DNA of 14,528 nucleotides, taken from positions 1 through 14,528 of the forward strand of contig CAZVWV010000102.1 of NCBI GenBank assembly GCA_964631745.1. The letters run 5' to 3'. Shown piece by piece: positions 13,624-14,528 of the stretch; the stretch's first letter is position 1, and every line of letters begins with the position of its first letter. Source of the DNA: CAZVWV01 sp964631745 (GTDB lineage: Bacteria; Bdellovibrionota_C; UBA2361; JBGSMV01). Made by a program: the position numbers and the translations under genes. The notes below the pieces were generated by a model. That model did no database searches. It was not told the DNA's origin and worked only from the letters and a program-made list of their open reading frames with translations.

Positions 13624-14059
13624 GAGATCGCATGTTGATCACGGCTTTGGTTTTCCGGTGAAGCTTTTAAATGTCCCCATGATTAATGTGAGAGGCGAGT
13701 GGACCCCTGCCATCGATTATAACTTGCTTGCAGAAATGGTCCTGAAGGAACTTTGCGAAAAGGAAGGCAGATTGACCGGCAATGAGGTGCGCTTCATCCG
13801 ACAGCACTTTGAGATGACGCTGCAAGAGTTCGCCAAAAGATTTGGTGTAACCCATCCTGGAGTTCTTAAGTGGGAGGCTTTGAACAATAAGCCAACACAG
13901 ATGAATTGGGCTACTGAAAAGGATATAAGGCTTTTTGCACTCCTGAAACTCACATCAAAATCCAAAGAGATCGTCGATCTATATAAGATGCTTGAAGAGA
14001 TTATGAACACCGGAAAACTCGTAACAGTCGAAATTGATGTTCGCAAATTAGCGGCTTAA
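13607..14059 (+). CDS. XRE/HTH-type antitoxin of the DUF4258 module
   Basis: This 150-residue protein has an N-terminal segment (about 1-45, GFGFPVKLLNVPMINVRGEW) that probably contacts and neutralises the toxin. A helix-turn-helix DNA-binding domain (about 56-105) follows, with LTGNEVRFIRQHFEMTLQEF and recognition helix VTHPGVLKWEA. The C-terminal helices (about 105-145) would dimerise. The WEALNNKP segment after the recognition helix recalls MqsA/HigA antitoxins, but there is no CxxC zinc site as in MqsA. AGGAG at 13596-13600, six bases before the ATG, lies inside the toxin gene and gives the antitoxin much stronger translation signals than the toxin. The palindrome at 13271-13291 is its likely operator. 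Confidence 0.82.
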   Translation: MERKIKRSHVDHGFGFPVKLLNVPMINVRGEWTPAIDYNLLAEMVLKELCEKEGRLTGNEVRFIRQHFEMTLQEFAKRFGVTHPGVLKWEALNNKPTQMNWATEKDIRLFALLKLTSKSKEIVDLYKMLEEIMNTGKLVTVEIDVRKLAA

Positions 14060-14074
14060 AGCGAACTGGAGAAG

Positions 14075-14237
14075 CCAATTGGAGCCACCCCACGGCCATT
14101 AAATTAAGAGTGAGCGAAGGGATGTGAACGTTGCAAGCTAGTAAACTCGACTGGTTATTCCATTAAGCTTCCTGGCCCTTGCGCCTGTTAACCGTAAATG
14201 ATGCTTAACTTAATGGCCGTGGCGTAACTCCAGTTGG
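14075..14237. mobile_element. MITE-like element with 34-bp inverted terminal repeats
   Basis: Positions 14075-14108 and 14204-14237 are inverse copies matching at 29 of 34 positions; both contain the block CCACGGCCATTAA. The 95-bp interior has no coding frame of note. A short non-coding segment bounded by long terminal repeats is the form of a miniature inverted-repeat transposable element moved by a transposase encoded elsewhere. I see no clear target-site duplication. It starts 15 bp after the antitoxin stop, so it could also serve as a transcript-ending hairpin. Confidence 0.65.
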
Positions 14238-14300
14238 ATATTAAAATGGCTAAGTCGCCAAAATGGCGCAATGAGGTCCGCAACGATTGTTTAGCTTAAT

Positions 14301-14477
14301 ATGATAGCAGGGAAGGTAGTGCCACCGTCCGCGGCCCGCGCGCTCGCGGCCACGCCCGAAGCTCCGGTCCCTCCGGCAGTGGGTTTTTATATCACATGCG
14401 CAAAGCAGTGGGCCGTCGGCATCGCGCGCGGGAAGAAAGAACTTTCTATCGCCACCGGTGGAAGTAACTTTCTCTAA
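14301..14477 (+). CDS. Possible small GC-rich ORF
   Basis: This 58-codon frame runs from ATG 14301 to TAA 14475-14477. The peptide begins MIAGKVVPPSAARALAATPE and ends with GKKELSIATGGSNFL. It has high GC at third positions in its first half, unlike the flanking DNA. There is no Shine-Dalgarno. Two minus-strand frames overlap it, so assignment is uncertain; it may be a real small protein, a fragment of foreign DNA or a translated repeat. Confidence 0.25.
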   Translation: MIAGKVVPPSAARALAATPEAPVPPAVGFYITCAKQWAVGIARGKKELSIATGGSNFL

Positions 14478-14528
14478 AAATAAAATTCGTAAATTCACCC
14501 GGAACGAATCGCATCCCAACCAGCACAA

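Noticed and set aside
14075..14237. Integron attC site interpretation of the inverted repeat
   Set aside because: The arms are long and nearly perfect, lack the attC core-site pattern, and no integrase is nearby.
14446..14526. Short open minus-strand frame entering from the right edge (ends ESYFHRWR)
   Set aside because: It could be the end of a gene beyond the window, but 26 codons are too few to support it.
14250..14528. 92-codon minus-strand frame at the window end
   Set aside because: Cys/Arg/His-rich translation of a GC-rich stretch with no motif. It conflicts with a better-looking plus-strand frame.

Overview
The window looks like a chromosomal segment of an uncultured Gram-negative (diderm) bacterium of about 50% GC. 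The diderm call rests on an OmpH/Skp periplasmic chaperone and a large Sec-exported beta-helix protein. The HDOD regulator, orphan receiver protein and Thr/Pro/Arg-rich secreted linker would fit Deltaproteobacteria-grade lineages, but the sequence does not settle the taxon.

Layout. Positions 1-2160 are a mobile and repeat-rich zone. It holds the 3' end of an unknown gene, an inverted CACGAAG repeat, an IS110-family element (transposase 566-1501) with a strongly structured leader that looks like a bridge RNA, and many extragenic palindromes, including three copies of one hairpin repeat. Positions 2161-5248 (minus strand) carry an HDOD/GAF-like regulator, an OmpH/Skp chaperone and an SseB-like protein. 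Class II fumarase (5592-6974, plus) follows, behind a promoter with a palindrome over its -35 box. A secreted right-handed beta-helix protein (6981-9221, minus) ends 6 bp from fumC. Then come an orphan receiver-domain protein (9509-9907) and about 500 bp without a convincing gene.

The most unusual locus is 10426-13013. A small cysteine-containing protein resembling the TIGR04076 family precedes a 723-residue fusion. The N-terminal half of the fusion resembles the PrnB/indoleamine-2,3-dioxygenase heme superfamily (His327, GTGG at 345-348). The C-terminal half is an aldo/keto reductase with a complete D-Y-K-H tetrad. I do not know a described enzyme with this architecture; it suggests a two-step oxidation/reduction on an aromatic, perhaps tryptophan-derived, substrate.

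Positions 13010-14528 are again accessory DNA: a 3' gene remnant on the minus strand, a toxin-antitoxin operon (DUF4258 toxin, XRE-type antitoxin) with a perfect 9-bp palindrome over its -10 box and a nearly leaderless GTG start, a 163-bp MITE-like element with 34-bp imperfect terminal inverted repeats, and a possible small GC-rich ORF. I saw no rRNA, tRNA or CRISPR array.
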